Origin: Blattabacterium sp. (Nauphoeta cinerea)
GTDB taxonomy: Bacteria > Bacteroidota > Bacteroidia > Flavobacteriales > Blattabacteriaceae
Reading direction: 5' to 3'
DNA length: 64,000 nt
NCBI RefSeq assembly: GCF_000471965.1
Contig: NC_022550.1
Span: 372,001-436,000 of the forward strand
Made by a program: the position numbers and the translations under genes. A model generated the notes under the pieces. The model was not told where the DNA came from. It did not search any database and saw nothing but the letters and a program-made list of their open reading frames with translations. Below are positions 37,922 to 47,027 of the stretch, piece after piece. The first letter of the stretch is position 1. Each line of letters starts with the position of its first letter.

Positions 37922-38569
37922 TTATTTTGATTGAAACAATTTCTTTATAAGAAAACGGAATTTTCTACTAAATATTCTGAAAAAAGAATCTTTTCTTTTA
38001 TTTTTTACATAATTTAAATATTGATTAATTCTTCTTTCTATACTAAAAGTAGTAGTTTTATCCAACTTCCATAAATAGTATTTTTCTATTTGATCAATTA
38101 ATAAATTTGCGTAATTTAAAGATGTAGCATAACCTGCCTTTTTTAGTTCTGTAGCCCAAGCCTGATAATCATCTTTTTTAAGAAGAAATAATTTAGAATA
38201 ACGTGGTTGCTGTAAAAACTTAGAATGATCATGAAAAGATTCTTCTACAGAATTATATTTTCGAAAACATTCTTTTGGAATATCATCATCGTGATAATAA
38301 ACATCTCCTACCCAATTTTTTCCACATTTGATTCCGAAATGATTATTTGTTGCTTTGGATAGAGAACTCTTTCCACTAGAAGATTCTAAAATCCCTTGTC
38401 CTAATTTAATACTAGCTGGTATTCCAAATTTTTCCATCTCTTCAATTGCAAAAACAGCATATTTTCTGATATATTCGATTACTACATTTTCTATTTCCTT
38501 TTTATTTTTTTGTGAAAAAGAAAATAATGACATCAAAAAGAATAATACAAAACAAAAAAAGTTCTTCAT
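37922..38569 (-). CDS. Secreted glucosaminidase-family peptidoglycan hydrolase
   Basis: An endo-beta-N-acetylglucosaminidase-like protein (LYZ2/FlgJ C-domain family) cleaving glycan strands. Starting at the ATG at 38569 (MKNFFCFVLFFLMSLFSFSQ) gives a clean signal peptide; a longer upstream start would overlap the porin. The catalytic-domain motifs GIPASIKLGQGILESSSGKS (Glu as likely acid) and NNHFGIKC are visible, then YRKYNS-like FRKYNSVEESFHDHS. The tail after about 175 is basic and unassigned. No LysM repeat is evident. Confidence 0.87.
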   Translation of the reverse strand: MKNFFCFVLFFLMSLFSFSQKNKKEIENVVIEYIRKYAVFAIEEMEKFGIPASIKLGQGILESSSGKSSLSKATNNHFGIKCGKNWVGDVYYHDDDIPKECFRKYNSVEESFHDHSKFLQQPRYSKLFLLKKDDYQAWATELKKAGYATSLNYANLLIDQIEKYYLWKLDKTTTFSIERRINQYLNYVKNKRKDSFFRIFSRKFRFLIKKLFQSK

Positions 38570-38603
38570 ATTATGATGAATAAAATTACATTTTTTTACA
38601 TAA

Positions 38604-40457
38604 TTAAGTAAAAAGGTTCCACAAAAAACCAACTTGAATCAATGATTTATTCTTATTTTTATTTTCATTATAAAAATTATAAAATTTTATATTTTGTATA
38701 CTGAAATAGAATATAGTTCTATGTATTTTTAAGTTCAAAAAATAATCTACAAAAGGGGTTCCTCCAATTTTATTGGGAATACATTTTTCTTCGAAAATAA
38801 AAGTTTGATAATTAAAAGGATGATAAATTTTATGTTGATAAAATTTGCTGGAATAATGAAAAGAAAAACCTGTTTGAATAAACAGAGCTTTATCAAAGTA
38901 ATTATTCATATAAAAGATTGTACTTCTTGATAAGAAATTTGGAATAGAAAAAATTAATGGATTAAAATTATATTTTTGATATAAAAAAACATTGTCTAAC
39001 TTAAATTTCCATATATCATGTATAGTTTTTATTTTAAATCCATATATATCAGCATATTTATACTTATAATATAAAAATTTTTTTATTTTTTTTTCTTGAT
39101 CTTGGTCCTGAAAAGAATGATTTAGTTTCGATATGTAGAAAGAAACATGATATTTTTCTTTGTAAGAATTTAAAGAAAAATTTATTGTTTTTTTTTTGTA
39201 AAAAGAAAATATATTTTTTTGTTCATTGTTATAATAATCTTGATTTTTTTTTAGAATGTAAATCGGAAAAAAAATATTATTATCGTTTTCATTAATATTC
39301 AATTGAGTTAAAAACCAAAATTTTGAAAATAAAAATGTATTTAACTTAATATTAGCCTTAATATAAGATTTTTTTATATCATTATTTTCTACAATCCATT
39401 TCCCATCTGAATCAAATTCTAAAACGTTATTAATGGGATAATGAATTTTCGATTGTATTGATAAATTATTGATATTTTTATTTTTATATATATTATTATG
39501 AAATAATTCATAATGTATTTTGTCAAAAATGGATCCTATTTCTAGGTTTATTTTTTTTTGATTAAAAATCAAAAAAAAACCATTTCTTAAGTAAGAATGA
39601 TTGATTTTTTTTCTATTCCAATGTTGAAATGGTTGAAATGAATGATATCTAAAATATTTTTCATATTCCATATAAGTTCTAAAAAATAGAAATCTTTTTT
39701 TTTCTTCAAAAGAATATATTTTTTGAATAAAACTTATATAATATCTATTGTGAATTAATTCTTTATTAGATAATAAAATGTTTTTATAATTTCTAATATT
39801 CCATTTTGGAATTTTTTCTTTTTCTTCTATATCAAATTTTTGATAAATATAATGCCCCCATAATTTATAATGGTTCTGGTCTTGATAATTAAAAGTATTT
39901 AATACTAAACTTTTAGTATTTTTTAAATAAGGTTTGTTTTCCGAATGAAAATTTCTATATTCTATAGAATAATTAATTTTTTCGTTTAAATTTTGAGAAA
40001 AAAAACCACCTAATGTTTTTTCTTTTTTTAAAAAATTATTTATATAAAATATTTCTGAAAGAGGAGTTTTTACATCAAAATATTTAATTTTTTCACGATA
40101 AAAAAAAGGATCTTTAAAAAAAAGCATTTTTTTAGGCATACTTTCATTAAAATTATTTTTTTCTTTATTTCCGTTATTAAAAAATAATCTAATATTATCA
40201 TATTTAAAAAAATTGTGAGAAAAATATTTTTCCAAAAAAGGTTTTTTTATATTTTTTTCTTCCGTCCAATATTTATAATCCTGATAAGTGGGATGATAAA
40301 ATTCTATATTTTCTGTTCTATTTTTATCAATGTTTATTTTCACTATTTTTTTTTCCATGTTATTCATATTATCAGAATTCATATTATCAGAATTCATATT
40401 ATCAGAATTCATATTATCAGATACAAAAAAAAGAAAAGTCAAAATGAATATTATCAT
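38604..40457 (-). CDS. Putative outer-membrane porin
   Basis: A 617-residue secreted protein with a signal-like N-terminus (IIFILTFLFFVSDN) and then alternating aromatic/charged strand-like segments to a C-terminal Phe-containing strand (VGFLWNLFT), as in outer-membrane beta-barrels. It most resembles the putative porin family found across Bacteroidota, including the SPLSEIFY-like start of the barrel (TPLSEIFYIN). It has an in-frame 5-residue repeat (NMNSD) just after the signal. Substrate unknown. It is divergent from trpE. Confidence 0.72.
   Translation of the reverse strand: MIIFILTFLFFVSDNMNSDNMNSDNMNSDNMNNMEKKIVKINIDKNRTENIEFYHPTYQDYKYWTEEKNIKKPFLEKYFSHNFFKYDNIRLFFNNGNKEKNNFNESMPKKMLFFKDPFFYREKIKYFDVKTPLSEIFYINNFLKKEKTLGGFFSQNLNEKINYSIEYRNFHSENKPYLKNTKSLVLNTFNYQDQNHYKLWGHYIYQKFDIEEKEKIPKWNIRNYKNILLSNKELIHNRYYISFIQKIYSFEEKKRFLFFRTYMEYEKYFRYHSFQPFQHWNRKKINHSYLRNGFFLIFNQKKINLEIGSIFDKIHYELFHNNIYKNKNINNLSIQSKIHYPINNVLEFDSDGKWIVENNDIKKSYIKANIKLNTFLFSKFWFLTQLNINENDNNIFFPIYILKKNQDYYNNEQKNIFSFYKKKTINFSLNSYKEKYHVSFYISKLNHSFQDQDQEKKIKKFLYYKYKYADIYGFKIKTIHDIWKFKLDNVFLYQKYNFNPLIFSIPNFLSRSTIFYMNNYFDKALFIQTGFSFHYSSKFYQHKIYHPFNYQTFIFEEKCIPNKIGGTPFVDYFLNLKIHRTIFYFSIQNIKFYNFYNENKNKNKSLIQVGFLWNLFT
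40362..40421. repeat. Four perfect tandem copies of a 15-bp unit
   Basis: The unit ATTCATATTATCAGA occurs four times back to back. On the minus strand it encodes the repeated NMNSD after the porin signal peptide, so copy-number change keeps the frame. Confidence 0.9.
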
Positions 40458-40518
40458 ATAATTGAAATTAAAAATTGCGCTATTTGTAATAAATATCTAT
40501 AAATAGAAAAAATTTATT

Positions 40519-40538
40519 TATATTTGACATGATGTCAA
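40519..40538 (+). promoter_or_regulatory. Putative trp promoter -7 element with overlapping palindrome
   Basis: TATATTTG (40519-40526) matches the Bacteroidota -7 consensus. It overlaps a perfect 7-1-7 inverted repeat, TTGACAT-G-ATGTCAA (40524-40538), which would cover the expected transcription start and so is well placed for an operator. trpE begins 134 bases downstream of the octamer. Confidence 0.45.
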
Positions 40539-40571
40539 TGTCATTACTAAAGTAAATGGTATTCTTCAATT

Positions 40572-40624
40572 AATATTGTATCAGCAATATTTCTGAGGCT
40601 TGTCTTTATGACGGCCTTTTTTTT
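40572..40624 (+). terminator. Terminator-like hairpin in the trpE leader (possible attenuator)
   Basis: A first hairpin pairs AATATTG (40572-40578) with CAATATT (40585-40591). A second pairs AGGC/GCCT and GTC/GAC with a small internal loop (40596-40617) and is followed by eight T's (40617-40624). It ends 35 bases before the trpE ATG. The upstream gene is on the other strand, so no plus-strand gene needs terminating. No leader peptide with Trp codons is seen. Confidence 0.55.
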
Positions 40625-40659
40625 ATCATGTTTTTTATCATGTCAAAATACCATAAACC

Positions 40660-42069
40660 ATGTTTAAATTTAATTTTAGAACTATTCAGAAAAAAATTTT
40701 AGCTGATAGTACTACACCGATAGAATTATATTTAAGATTAAGAGATATCTTTCCTAAAACATTATTATTAGAAACTTCTGATTATCAAATTCCAAGAAAT
40801 AATTCTTCTATTCTTTGTATTAATCCTATTTCTGAACTTATTTTAGATAAAAATGTGTTACGAATATCATATCCTAATTGCGTTCATAAACATATTTTTA
40901 TAAACGATAAATTAGATATTAAAATTTTAATTGAAGATTTTTTTCAAAAATTTGAAAATAAAAATACAAACATATCTTATTCAGGATTATACGGATATAT
41001 ATCTTATGATAGTATTCAGTATTTTGAAAATATTGAATTTCATGCTACAATTCAAGAAATATATAATCTTCCAGAAATACGATTTAATTTTTATAAAAAC
41101 TTAATTGTATTTCATCATTTTCATCATGAAATATATATAATTGAACATCAATTTTATGATATTGAAAAAAAAACTTATGTAGATCAATTGGGAAAATTAA
41201 TTAAAAATAAAAATTTTTCATCTTTTCCGTTTAAATCTGTTGGAACTCGTCGTTCAAATGTAACAGATATAGAGTATAAAAAAATGGTATCTCTAGGAAT
41301 TAAAGCTTGTTTACGTGGAGATGTTTTTCAAATAGTGTTATCTCGTCAATTTCAACAAAAATTTAAAGGAGACGAATTTAATGTATATCGTGCTTTACGA
41401 TTTATAAATCCTTCTCCATATCTTTTCTATTTTGATTATGGAAGTTATAAATTATTTGGTTCCTCTCCAGAAACCCAACTCATTATCAATGATCAAACTG
41501 CCTATATTAATCCAATAGCAGGAACAATACGAAGATCAGGACATGAAAATAAAGATCAAAAATTATCCGAAAATCTTATAAAGAATCCAAAAGAAAATGC
41601 AGAACATGTCATGTTAGTCGATTTAGCAAGAAATGATCTTAGCAAAAATTCTACTAATGTAAAAGTAGAAGGATTCAAAGAAATTCAAATTTTTTCTCAT
41701 GTATTACACATGGTGTCTAAAGTATCTGGAAAATTAGAAAAAAATATATCAGTTATAAAAGTATTTGGCGATACTTTTCCTGCTGGTACCCTTTCTGGAG
41801 CTCCTAAATATAAAGCTATGGAATTGATTGATAAAATTGAAAATCAACATAGAGGTGTTTATGGAGGGGCAATTGGTTTCTTTGGATTAAAAAATTCTTG
41901 TATTAATACAGCCATAATTATTCGTTCTTTTGTAAGTAAGAATAATATTTTGTTTTTTCAAGCTGGTGCAGGTATTGTTTCTGATTCTAAAGAGGAAAAA
42001 GAATTAGAAGAAGTAAACAATAAGCTAATGGCCTTATTTAAAGCCATAGAATTAGCTAAAAACATATGA
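40660..42069 (+). CDS. trpE: Anthranilate synthase component I
   Basis: TrpE with TrpG converts chorismate and glutamine to anthranilate, the committed step to tryptophan. The 469-residue protein shows the chorismate-binding C-terminal domain: GDVFQIVLSRQF, SPETQLI, NPIAGTIRR, EHVMLVDLARNDL and FPAGTLSGAPKYKAMELI. The N-terminal LLLETSD stretch lies where the tryptophan feedback site is usually found, so inhibition may be retained. First gene of a complete trpEGDCFBA operon; it overlaps trpG by 4 bases. Confidence 0.96.
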   Translation: MFKFNFRTIQKKILADSTTPIELYLRLRDIFPKTLLLETSDYQIPRNNSSILCINPISELILDKNVLRISYPNCVHKHIFINDKLDIKILIEDFFQKFENKNTNISYSGLYGYISYDSIQYFENIEFHATIQEIYNLPEIRFNFYKNLIVFHHFHHEIYIIEHQFYDIEKKTYVDQLGKLIKNKNFSSFPFKSVGTRRSNVTDIEYKKMVSLGIKACLRGDVFQIVLSRQFQQKFKGDEFNVYRALRFINPSPYLFYFDYGSYKLFGSSPETQLIINDQTAYINPIAGTIRRSGHENKDQKLSENLIKNPKENAEHVMLVDLARNDLSKNSTNVKVEGFKEIQIFSHVLHMVSKVSGKLEKNISVIKVFGDTFPAGTLSGAPKYKAMELIDKIENQHRGVYGGAIGFFGLKNSCINTAIIIRSFVSKNNILFFQAGAGIVSDSKEEKELEEVNNKLMALFKAIELAKNI

Positions 42070-42647
42070 AGATGAATAAAATACTAATTTTGGATAATTA
42101 TGATTCTTTTACATATAATCTTGTACATGCTGTGAAAAAATTAACGAAAAATCCTATACAAGTATTTAGAAATAATGAAATAGAACTTTCTGATGTAGAA
42201 AAATATAATAAAATTATTCTTTCTCCAGGACCTGGAATTCCTGATGAAGCTCATATTTTAAAACCTTTAATAAAGACTTTTGCTTCTACTAAAAGCATTT
42301 TTGGAGTTTGTTTAGGTCAACAAGCAATAGGGGAAGTTTTTGGAGCTACTCTTTTAAATACGAAAAAGGTTTACCATGGGATATCCAGTTTAATCAAAAT
42401 TGTAGATTCACAAGAGATTTTATTTCAAAAATTGCCTAAAGAAATCCAAGTTGGCCGTTATCATTCTTGGATTATATCTACACATAACTTTCCTGATGAA
42501 CTTCAGATTACTGCTATTGGAGAGAAAGGAGAAATTATGGCTTTACGTCATAAATTTTATGATGTACGTGGAGTACAATTTCATCCAGAATCTATTTTAA
42601 CTCCATATGGAGAAAAAATTATAGATAATTGGTTGAATTTAAATTAA
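42066..42647 (+). CDS. trpG: Anthranilate synthase component II (glutamine amidotransferase)
   Basis: TrpG hydrolyses glutamine to supply ammonia to TrpE. The class-I amidotransferase triad is visible: Cys in FGVCLGQQAIG (near residue 83), and His and Glu in GVQFHPESIL (near 173). LILDNYDSFTYNL is the usual N-terminus. The 193-residue protein is a stand-alone amidotransferase, not fused to TrpD. The ATG at 42072 (MNK) is an alternative start. Confidence 0.95.
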   Translation: MKMNKILILDNYDSFTYNLVHAVKKLTKNPIQVFRNNEIELSDVEKYNKIILSPGPGIPDEAHILKPLIKTFASTKSIFGVCLGQQAIGEVFGATLLNTKKVYHGISSLIKIVDSQEILFQKLPKEIQVGRYHSWIISTHNFPDELQITAIGEKGEIMALRHKFYDVRGVQFHPESILTPYGEKIIDNWLNLN

Positions 42648-42649
42648 TT

Positions 42650-43654
42650 ATGAATATTAAAAAAATATTAGAAAATCTTTTTTTAGAAAAAACATTAACA
42701 AAAGAGGAAGCTAAAAATCTTTTTATGGAATTATCAAAAGGAAAGATTAATCATACACAAGTTATATCTGTAGCTACTATATATAATATGAGATCTCCTA
42801 CTTTAGAAGAAATGATAGGGTTTCATCAGGCAATGATGGAACTATCCATAAAAGTTAATTTGAAAGAATTTAATGCTATTGATATAGTAGGAACTGGTGG
42901 AGATGGAAAAAATACTTTTAATATATCAACTTTAGCATGTTTTATAGTAGCAGGGACAGGAGAAAAAGTGATCAAACATGGAAGTTTCAGTTCTTCCTCT
43001 ATTACTGGATCTTCGAATATATTAAAAGGATTAGGATATCATTTTACTAATAATGAAGAAAATTTGAAAAATCAATTGGATAAAGTAGGAATTTGTTATT
43101 TACATGCTCCTATATTCCATCCTATATTACAAAACATATCTATCTTAAGAAAAGAACTAGGAGTTAAAACTATTTTTAATACACTTGGCCCATTATTAAA
43201 TCCAGGAAAACCCCAAAATCAATTATTAGGAGTCAATAATTTGGAACTAGCAAGAATATATTATTATATGTATCAGAATACGAAAAATAATTATGCTATT
43301 ATTCACAGTTTAGATGGTTATGATGAAATCACACTTACTAGTGATATTAAATGCTATACTCCAAAAGGAGAACGTTTTTATTCGATAAAAGAATTAGAAA
43401 TAGGAAAAAAAAAGATAAAAGTAAGTCCTAATGAATTAAAAGGAGGAAAGAATACAAAAGAAAATATTCGTATATTTGTTAGTGTTTTATCTGGAGAAGG
43501 GACTTTAGCTCAGAATGCAGTTGTTTTAACAAATGCAACATTTGCATTGAGTTTATTAAATCAAGATAGTCTTGAGAATAATTATGATAAAGCAAAACGT
43601 TCATTAAAAAGTGGTCAAGCAAAGAATATTCTTAAAAAATTATTGAGTTTATGA
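42650..43654 (+). CDS. trpD: Anthranilate phosphoribosyltransferase
   Basis: TrpD transfers phosphoribosyl from PRPP to anthranilate. I choose the ATG at 42650 (MNIKKILENLF), two bases after the trpG stop; an upstream in-frame start would overlap trpG. The PRPP-site motif GTGGDGKNTFNIST (near 81), KHGSFSSSS and NTLGPLLNPG are present. Length 334 residues, normal. It overlaps trpC by 4 bases. Confidence 0.95.
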   Translation: MNIKKILENLFLEKTLTKEEAKNLFMELSKGKINHTQVISVATIYNMRSPTLEEMIGFHQAMMELSIKVNLKEFNAIDIVGTGGDGKNTFNISTLACFIVAGTGEKVIKHGSFSSSSITGSSNILKGLGYHFTNNEENLKNQLDKVGICYLHAPIFHPILQNISILRKELGVKTIFNTLGPLLNPGKPQNQLLGVNNLELARIYYYMYQNTKNNYAIIHSLDGYDEITLTSDIKCYTPKGERFYSIKELEIGKKKIKVSPNELKGGKNTKENIRIFVSVLSGEGTLAQNAVVLTNATFALSLLNQDSLENNYDKAKRSLKSGQAKNILKKLLSL

Positions 43655-44442
43655 ATATTCTTGAAAAAATTGTATTCATCAAACAAAAAGAAGTATACAA
43701 TAATAAAATTGTACATCCTACAAAAAAATTAGAAAATAGTTCACTTTTTAAAAGAAAAACTTTATCATTAGTAAAAAATATAAAAAAAAGTCATACTGGT
43801 ATTATTGCGGAATTTAAGTGTAAATCTCCATCTAAAGGGATTATTAATCATACAGTATCAGTAGAAAAAGTGGTAAAAGATTATGAATCAGCAGGTGTTA
43901 GTGGAGTATCTATTCTGACAGATCAGCATTTTTTTTCTGGATCAAATGAGAATTTAGAAAAATCACGGTCTATAATTTCAATTCCTATCTTGAGAAAAGA
44001 TTTTATTATTGATGAGTATCAAATCATAGAATCTAAATCTATGGGAGCTGATGTGATTTTATTAATTGCCGGGATTCTTTCTAAAAAACAAATAAAAAAT
44101 TTTTCTAAAATTGCAAAAAGTATTGATTTAGAAGTCATCATAGAAATTCATAATGAATTTGAAATAGATAAAATAACAGAAAACTTGGATATTGTGGGGG
44201 TCAACAATCGAAATTTACAAACTTTTATTGTAAATCATCACAATTGTTTGAAATTATCTTCCAAAATTCCTAATAATTATATAAAAATAGCAGAAAGTGG
44301 AATTTCTGATATAAATTTTATCTTAAAATTAAGAAAACAGGGATTTAAAGGATTTTTGATTGGGGAATATTTTATGAAAAAAAAAGATCCTGGAAAAATT
44401 TGTAAATACTTTATAGATTCTTTATCAAAGAGAACTGAATAA
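43651..44442 (+). CDS. trpC: Indole-3-glycerol-phosphate synthase
   Basis: TrpC closes the indole ring from CdRP with loss of CO2. The 263-residue TIM barrel shows GIIAEFKCKSPSKG (catalytic Lys, near 50), SGVSILTDQHFFSG, PILRKDFIIDEYQI (catalytic Lys) and VGVNNRNLQTF, ending with IAESGI. It is stand-alone, unlike the TrpC-TrpF fusion of enteric bacteria, and trpF follows as a separate gene. Confidence 0.95.
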   Translation: MNILEKIVFIKQKEVYNNKIVHPTKKLENSSLFKRKTLSLVKNIKKSHTGIIAEFKCKSPSKGIINHTVSVEKVVKDYESAGVSGVSILTDQHFFSGSNENLEKSRSIISIPILRKDFIIDEYQIIESKSMGADVILLIAGILSKKQIKNFSKIAKSIDLEVIIEIHNEFEIDKITENLDIVGVNNRNLQTFIVNHHNCLKLSSKIPNNYIKIAESGISDINFILKLRKQGFKGFLIGEYFMKKKDPGKICKYFIDSLSKRTE

Positions 44443-44451
44443 AATTCATTT

Positions 44452-45077
44452 ATGAAATATAAACTATTAAAAATAAAAGTATGTGGAATGAAATTTGAAA
44501 TACATAAAATTTATGATTTATTCCCTGATTTTATAGGTTTTATATTTTATCCTAATTCGCCTAGATTTGTGGGGTTTGACTTTATAATTCCAAAACTTAA
44601 AAAAAAATATTAAAAGTAGGTGTTTTTGTCAACGAATCAGAAAAAAATATATTGGAAATAAAAAGAAAAAATAAACTAGATTTTATTCAATTACATGGGA
44701 CAGAAAATCCTTGTTTTTGTAAAAAGTTATTCAAACAAGGATTAAAATTAATTAAAAGCTTTAGAATAGATAATTTCTTTTCTTTTAAAAAAATTATAGA
44801 TTATATACCTTTTTGTTATTATTTTTTATTTGATAGCAATACAATTTATTATGGAGGGAGTGGTAAAAAATTTTGTTGGAAAAAACTTTATGAATACACT
44901 TTTAAAGTCCCTTTTTTTTTAAGTGGAGGTATTGGTCCACAAGATTTTAATCAAATTAAAAATTTTTCACATTCTAAAATGTTTGGAATTGATATTAATA
45001 GCAAATTTGAAATTAATCCAGGAAGAAAAGATGATTTAAAATTAAATGCTTTTATGAAAAAAATAAGAGAATTATGA
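44452..45077 (+). CDS. trpF: Phosphoribosylanthranilate isomerase, frame interrupted at an A9 tract
   Basis: TrpF isomerises phosphoribosylanthranilate to CdRP. From the ATG at 44452 the frame reads KIKVCGMKFEIHK and IGFIFYPNSPRFV, the family N-terminus, then stops at 44613 just after A9 (44599-44607). One more A continues it as KKKILKVGVFVNES into IQLHGTE, LFDSNT, YGGSGKKF and FLSGGIGPQD, completing a normal (beta/alpha)8 protein. The downstream part alone lacks the catalytic Cys of KVCGM. All other trp genes are intact, so selection probably still holds this step. It overlaps trpB by 4 bases. Confidence 0.88.
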
Positions 45078-46276
45078 AATATTTTGTTGATGAAAATGGA
45101 TATTATGGAGAATTTGGAGGATCTTTTATTCCTGAAATGTTACATTATAATATTACAGAACTACAATGCAAATACAAAAAAATTATTGCAAGTTATGAAT
45201 ATCAAAAATTGTACAAAAAATTACTAAAAAATTATGTAGGAAGACCTACCCCCTTATTCTTTTGTAAAACATACTCTGATCAATATAATACTAAAATTTA
45301 TCTTAAAAGAGAAGATCTCAATCATACTGGATCGCATAAAATCAATAATGCCATAGGTCAAATGATACTAGCAAAAGAACTTGGTAAAAAAAAAATTGTG
45401 GCAGAAACAGGTGCGGGACAACATGGAGTCGCAACGGCTACTGTTTGTGCATTAATGCATTTAGAATGTATAATTTTTATGGGGGAAACAGACATGCTAC
45501 GTCAGCATAGTAATGTTATCAGAATGAAATCTCTAGGGGCTGAAGTGATCCCGGTTTCAAGTGGAAATAAAACGTTAAAAGACGCTGTGAATGAAGCCAT
45601 TCGTTATTGGATTAATCATCCAAAAAGTTATTATTTAATAGGGTCTACGGTTGGTCCTCATCCTTATCCTCAAATGGTAGCAGATATTCAGTCCATTATA
45701 AGTGAAGAAATTAAAATGCAATTAAAAGAAATAGAAGGGTTTTCTTTTCCAAATTATGTAATTTCTTGCATAGGAGGAGGAAGTAACGCGGCAGGATCTT
45801 TTTATCATTTTTTAGATAATGATTCCGTAAAACTTATAGCGGTGGAAGCTGCGGGGTTAGGTATTACAACAAAAAAAACAGCTTCTTCTATTCACTGTGG
45901 ATCTAAAGGAATATTACATGGAAGTATGACATTTGTTTTACAAAACAAAGATGGTCAAGTTCAACCCGCCTATTCCATATCTCCAGGTTTAGATTATCCA
46001 GGAATTGGTCCTATGTTCGCTAATCTTTTTGTAAAAAAACGTGTAAATTTTCTATATTCTACTGATGAAGAAGCTTTGCAAGCGGGATATGAATTAACCC
46101 GTTTAGAAGGAATTATTCCTGCTTTAGAAAGTGCTCATGCATTAGCTGCATTAAAAAAAATCCCTTTTCAACAAAATGATGTAGTCATTGTAACATTGTC
46201 AGGAAGGGGAGATAAAGATGTTAATGTTTACGATAAATTTTTTGTTAAATTCTCAAATAATGAACCCAATTCATAA
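45074..46276 (+). CDS. trpB: Tryptophan synthase beta subunit
   Basis: TrpB condenses indole with serine on PLP. The 400-residue protein shows the PLP-lysine motif LKREDLNHTGSHKINNAIG (near residue 90), AETGAGQHGVATA, the phosphate loop CIGGGSNAAG and SGRGDKD at the C-terminus. Serine is supplied via serC just downstream. It overlaps the trpA start by 17 bases. Confidence 0.97.
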   Translation: MKYFVDENGYYGEFGGSFIPEMLHYNITELQCKYKKIIASYEYQKLYKKLLKNYVGRPTPLFFCKTYSDQYNTKIYLKREDLNHTGSHKINNAIGQMILAKELGKKKIVAETGAGQHGVATATVCALMHLECIIFMGETDMLRQHSNVIRMKSLGAEVIPVSSGNKTLKDAVNEAIRYWINHPKSYYLIGSTVGPHPYPQMVADIQSIISEEIKMQLKEIEGFSFPNYVISCIGGGSNAAGSFYHFLDNDSVKLIAVEAAGLGITTKKTASSIHCGSKGILHGSMTFVLQNKDGQVQPAYSISPGLDYPGIGPMFANLFVKKRVNFLYSTDEEALQAGYELTRLEGIIPALESAHALAALKKIPFQQNDVVIVTLSGRGDKDVNVYDKFFVKFSNNEPNS

Positions 46277-47027
46277 TTTATTTATAAATAAAAATAAAAA
46301 TATATTATGCATTTATTTTACAGCAGGATTTCCTCATTTAAATAGTACAGGTAAAATAATCCAAATTTTGCAATCTACATCTGTAGATTTGATTGAAATA
46401 GGAATTCCTTATTCTGATCCTTTGGCAGATGGAATAATTATACAAAAAAGTCATAAGACTTCGTTAAATAATGGAATGAATATTTCTTTATTATTTGATC
46501 AAATAGAAGAATTGAAAGAAAAAATAAAAGTTCCTATTATTCTCATGGGATATTATAATCAATTTTATCAATTTGGTGAAGATCAATTTTTAAAAAAATG
46601 TAAAAAATCAGGTGTTTCAGGATTAATTTTACCGGATTTACCAATTGATATTTATGCAAATAAATATCAAAATATATTTAAAAAACATTTGTTATCTATG
46701 ATATTTTTAATTACCCCAAAAACCAGTAATTCCAGGATTTTTATGTTAAGTAAAATCAGTGATGGATTTTTATATATAGTTTCTTCTAGTTCTACTACAG
46801 GTAATGTTCATCCTTTTGGAAAAGAACAAATATCTTTTTTTGAACGTATTAGAAAATTATCTATAAATACTCCAAAATTAATTGGTTTTGGTATAAACAA
46901 CAAAGAAACTTTTGATTTATCATGTAAATATGCTAATGGAGGGATCATAGGAAGTTCTTTTATTCAATCATTAAATAAAAATAAATTGGAAGAAAGCATC
47001 AAAACTTTCATAAAATCTATCATATAA
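46260..47027 (+). CDS. trpA: Tryptophan synthase alpha subunit
   Basis: TrpA cleaves indole-3-glycerol phosphate to indole, channelled to TrpB. I choose the ATG at 46260 (MNPIHNLF); an upstream in-frame start at 46218 lies deeper in trpB. Key motifs are ICIYFTAGFPHL, LIEIGIPYSDPLADG (catalytic Glu and Asp) and IVSSSSTTG with the phosphate-binding GFGINNKE. The last 57 bases overlap the convergent YggS gene as read. Confidence 0.95.
   Translation: MNPIHNLFINKNKNILCIYFTAGFPHLNSTGKIIQILQSTSVDLIEIGIPYSDPLADGIIIQKSHKTSLNNGMNISLLFDQIEELKEKIKVPIILMGYYNQFYQFGEDQFLKKCKKSGVSGLILPDLPIDIYANKYQNIFKKHLLSMIFLITPKTSNSRIFMLSKISDGFLYIVSSSSTTGNVHPFGKEQISFFERIRKLSINTPKLIGFGINNKETFDLSCKYANGGIIGSSFIQSLNKNKLEESIKTFIKSII

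Noticed and set aside
40215-40502. Plus-strand open frame of 95 codons with repeated HIIRI
   Set aside because: It is antisense to the porin start and its repeat is just the 15-bp minisatellite read backwards; no homology-like features.
40540-40660. T-box or classical Trp leader peptide before trpE
   Set aside because: No T-box sequence and no short ORF with tandem TGG codons could be found.
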